Shown here piece by piece: positions 62,133 through 64,000 of a stretch of DNA of 64,000 bases (positions are counted from its first letter, which is position 1; each line of letters opens with the position of its first letter). Location: the NCBI RefSeq assembly GCF_014205875.1, contig NZ_JACHEN010000004.1:1-64000 (forward strand), read 5' to 3'. The translations under genes were made by a program, and so were the position numbers. Under the pieces are notes generated by a model that made no database searches, was not told the DNA's origin, and was given only the letters and a program-made list of their open reading frames with translations. This DNA is from Anaerosolibacter carboniphilus (GTDB lineage Bacteria > Bacillota > Clostridia > Peptostreptococcales > Thermotaleaceae).

Positions 62133-63404
62133 TTATTCCTCCTTTAATAGTTTTGCTCTTAATTCATCAATGATGTTACTGAGCTTGACTTCTGATTGGG
62201 CACTGGTTTTCATATTTTTTAATGAAACCGCGTCATTTTCTAACTCATTGTCACCAATGACAATGGTATAAGAAGCATTTAATTTGTCTGCATATTTGAA
62301 TTGTGCCTTGAGACTTCGGTTCATATGATCTTTGTCAGCAGAAATTCCTGCCATTCTAAGCTGATGTAACAATCGCGTGGCTTCTTTTACAGCTTTATCG
62401 CCTAATGTAGCAATGAAAATGTCCACACCTGGTGCTTGAGGGATTTCAATATGGTTGTTCTCTAAAGTTAGCAATAGTCTTTCAATGCCCATTCCAAAAC
62501 CTACTCCTGGTACGGATGGACCACCTAAAGATTCAACCAGTCCATCGTATCTACCACCACCACACACAGTACTTTGAGAGCCAATTTCATGGGATACAAT
62601 CTCGAAAGCGGTCTTTCTGTAGTAATCCAATCCTCTTACGATAGTTGGATCTACCTTATAGGGGATTCCCATAAGCTGAAGATTTTCTTTCAAGCTTTCA
62701 AAATGCTGTTGACATTCATCACATATATGATCAAGCATGAGAGGAACATCCTGAAGCTGTTCTTTACAACTTTCAACCTTGCAATCTATAATGCGCATAG
62801 GATTTCTGTCAAAACGATCCTGACAGGTCTTACATAGGTGATCTAGCTTACTTCGAAGATATTCCTTTAGCAGATCATTGTATCTTGCTCTGCAATCAGG
62901 ACAACCTATACTATTGATCCTTAATTCAAGATTTTGAATCTGTAATTTATTGAAAAACATCATCGCTATAGCAATAACTTCCGCATCAACAGAAGGATTG
63001 TCTGTGCCAAATACCTCTACCCCAAATTGATGAAATGCCCGCAATCTTCCAGCCTGAGGACGCTCATAGCGAAAGCATGGGGTTATGTAAAATAACTTTG
63101 TTGGCTGTGTGTCTGCATATAGCTTATTTTCAATAAAAGCACGTACCACTGGTGCAGTACCTTCAGGTTTTAGAGTAATCTCTCTACCGCCATTATCTTT
63201 AAATGAATACATTTCTTTTTGTACGATATCTGTAGTTTCGCCAACGCCTCTCTTGAATAATTCTGTATGTTCAAAACCTGGTGTTCTGATTTCCTTATAG
63301 CCAAATTTTTCACAGACATCTCTAAAGAGACCTTCTACATATTGCCACTTATATACATCACTAGGCAAAATATCCTTGGTCCCCCTCGGAGCTTGTGTCA
63401 ACAT
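62133..63404 (-). CDS. hisS: histidyl-tRNA synthetase
   Basis: About 423 residues. The class II core has motif 2 'FRYERPQAGRLRAFHQFG', 'VRGLDYYRKTAFEI' (histidine A loop), 'CGGGRYDGLVESLGG' and motif 3 'GFGMGIERLL', then the C-terminal anticodon domain. The start is ATG 63,404 after AGGAGGGATATT. The upstream T-box controls hisS and aspS together. Confidence 0.97.
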   Translation of the reverse strand: MLTQAPRGTKDILPSDVYKWQYVEGLFRDVCEKFGYKEIRTPGFEHTELFKRGVGETTDIVQKEMYSFKDNGGREITLKPEGTAPVVRAFIENKLYADTQPTKLFYITPCFRYERPQAGRLRAFHQFGVEVFGTDNPSVDAEVIAIAMMFFNKLQIQNLELRINSIGCPDCRARYNDLLKEYLRSKLDHLCKTCQDRFDRNPMRIIDCKVESCKEQLQDVPLMLDHICDECQQHFESLKENLQLMGIPYKVDPTIVRGLDYYRKTAFEIVSHEIGSQSTVCGGGRYDGLVESLGGPSVPGVGFGMGIERLLLTLENNHIEIPQAPGVDIFIATLGDKAVKEATRLLHQLRMAGISADKDHMNRSLKAQFKYADKLNASYTIVIGDNELENDAVSLKNMKTSAQSEVKLSNIIDELRAKLLKEE

Positions 63405-63432
63405 AATATCCCTCCTGTAAAGTAATAAAATA

Positions 63433-63690
63433 AAAAAACTCCCCAATCCTCTATTTGCATAGGGACGAGAAGTTTATATCCCGCGGTGCCACCCTTATTG
63501 TAATCTACCACTTTAGCCCGTTAACGCCGAATTACGTGCAATCCTACGCTGAGCTTCAGATCACATGCTCATAGGTGTCTTCCATACAATCCTCATTATT
63601 GAGCTCTCACCATTTCTCAATTCGCTGGAAATAGATACATATGTACTCTTCCTCATCATCACTCTTTCCATATGCAATTTATATCATTAT
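63433..63690 (-). promoter_or_regulatory. T-box leader of hisS-aspS with GACAC specifier candidate
   Basis: The T-box motif AGGGTGGCACCGCGG lies at 63,481-63,495 on the minus strand, followed by a terminator stem (CTTCTCGTCCC paired with GGATTGGGGAG, about 63,433-63,472) and a T-tract. Upstream on the minus strand, GGAAGACACC contains GACAC (63,575-63,579), in which GAC (Asp) and CAC (His) overlap by one base. This would let the leader sense both tRNAs encoded by the operon's two enzymes. Specifier position inferred. Confidence 0.85.
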
Positions 63691-63703
63691 AATTTAGCAT
63701 ATA

Positions 63704-64000
63704 CTATCTGTCAAGATTATTTCCAAATTTCAGTAATTCTATTCTTTTTTTCTCGATCATCTCTTCAATACGATTGATGTAGTGCTCCACATTCGTCACA
63801 TTAGGTACTCGTTCAAGCCTGTTTTCCATTGGATAATAGACTTTAGAAATAGCCCCGGCCCCTAAGGCAATAATAGTTTGTCTTTCTTCCATGATTTGTA
63901 TATTATAGATGCATTCATGGTCAGCCTTGCAATATCCAATATTTTCAAGATTACCGACCATATATTTTTGTCGATACATATAGTATGGAGTTAGCCCCAT
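63704..64000 (-). CDS. hemZ: HemZ-like coproporphyrinogen dehydrogenase, C-terminal part (runs off right edge)
   Basis: The last 98 residues, including 'LTPYYMYRQKYMVGNLENIGYC' (split), 'IYNIQIMEERQTIIALGAGAISKV' (split) and 'INRIEEMIEKKRIEL'. These are the end of the HemZ/radical-SAM oxygen-independent coproporphyrinogen III dehydrogenase family. The catalytic CxxxCxxC end lies outside the window. In many clostridia hemZ precedes hisS, as here. Confidence 0.88.
   Translation of the reverse strand: MGLTPYYMYRQKYMVGNLENIGYCKADHECIYNIQIMEERQTIIALGAGAISKVYYPMENRLERVPNVTNVEHYINRIEEMIEKKRIELLKFGNNLDR

Overview
The window looks like a chromosome segment of a spore-forming, amino-acid-fermenting, low-GC clostridium, most like Alkaliphilus and its relatives; that placement is inferred from gene content and order, with no database search. 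The evidence is AT-rich DNA with AGGAGG-type ribosome sites and frequent TTG/GTG starts, split sporulation sigma factor sigK, a Spo0E-like gene, collagen-like spore-surface genes, T-box leaders on alaS and hisS-aspS, and a complete oxidative ornithine (Stickland) operon.

Region 1 (1 to about 14,440) is accessory DNA. Its right end lies exactly inside the reading frame of sigK: at 14,436-14,446 the frame runs from sigma-K sequence into unrelated sequence. A large serine recombinase (12,759-14,408) sits against this junction, tail-to-tail with the sigK 5' part. That is the arrangement of the 'skin' element of Bacillus subtilis (spoIVCB/spoIVCA). The 3' half of sigK is not in the window, so the element must continue past the left edge. 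Visible cargo: the start of an IS1182-type transposase, a HAD phosphatase, an ornithine-racemase-like enzyme, a Com-like zinc-finger microprotein, a CBO0543-type membrane protein, an isochorismatase-fold hydrolase, a Spo0E-like gene, decayed prophage genes (about 5.5-8.4 kb), a flavodoxin-like reductase, an Lrp-azlC-azlD operon and two DUF4183 genes, one with DNRLRE and collagen-like parts.

Region 2 (14.4-36.8 kb) is core chromosome, nearly all on the minus strand. It holds sigK (5' part), a class B PBP, udk, trhP, trmR, mltG and RNase J; then fur, sfsA, DUF1292, ruvX, an aldo/keto reductase, a large membrane protein, ireB and alaS behind a T-box; then an AI-2E-type permease, a PRC-barrel protein, mnmA, iscU, iscS and iscR.

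Region 3 (36.9-46.5 kb) is a surface-glycan-like locus. It has CDP-glucose synthesis genes (rfbF, rfbG), two paralogous glycosyltransferases, a GT4 glycosyltransferase, and two paralogous propeller-plus-coiled-coil proteins flanking a Cys-rich, coat-like protein. I suggest spore-surface decoration, as inference.

Region 4 (46.5-57.5 kb) is the ornithine pathway: ord, ortA, ortB, oraS, oraE, a MutL/GlmL-type protein and orr. A -24/-12 (sigma-54) promoter precedes ord, and a RocR-like sigma-54 activator lies directly upstream. glyA follows further upstream.

Region 5 (57.7-64 kb) has a two-gene threonine/serine exporter on the plus strand, then trxA, an RseC-like protein, a DUF2325 gene behind a Fur-box promoter, aspS and hisS behind a T-box whose leader contains GACAC (Asp GAC and His CAC overlapping), and the 3' end of hemZ. 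No tRNA, rRNA or CRISPR array was seen.
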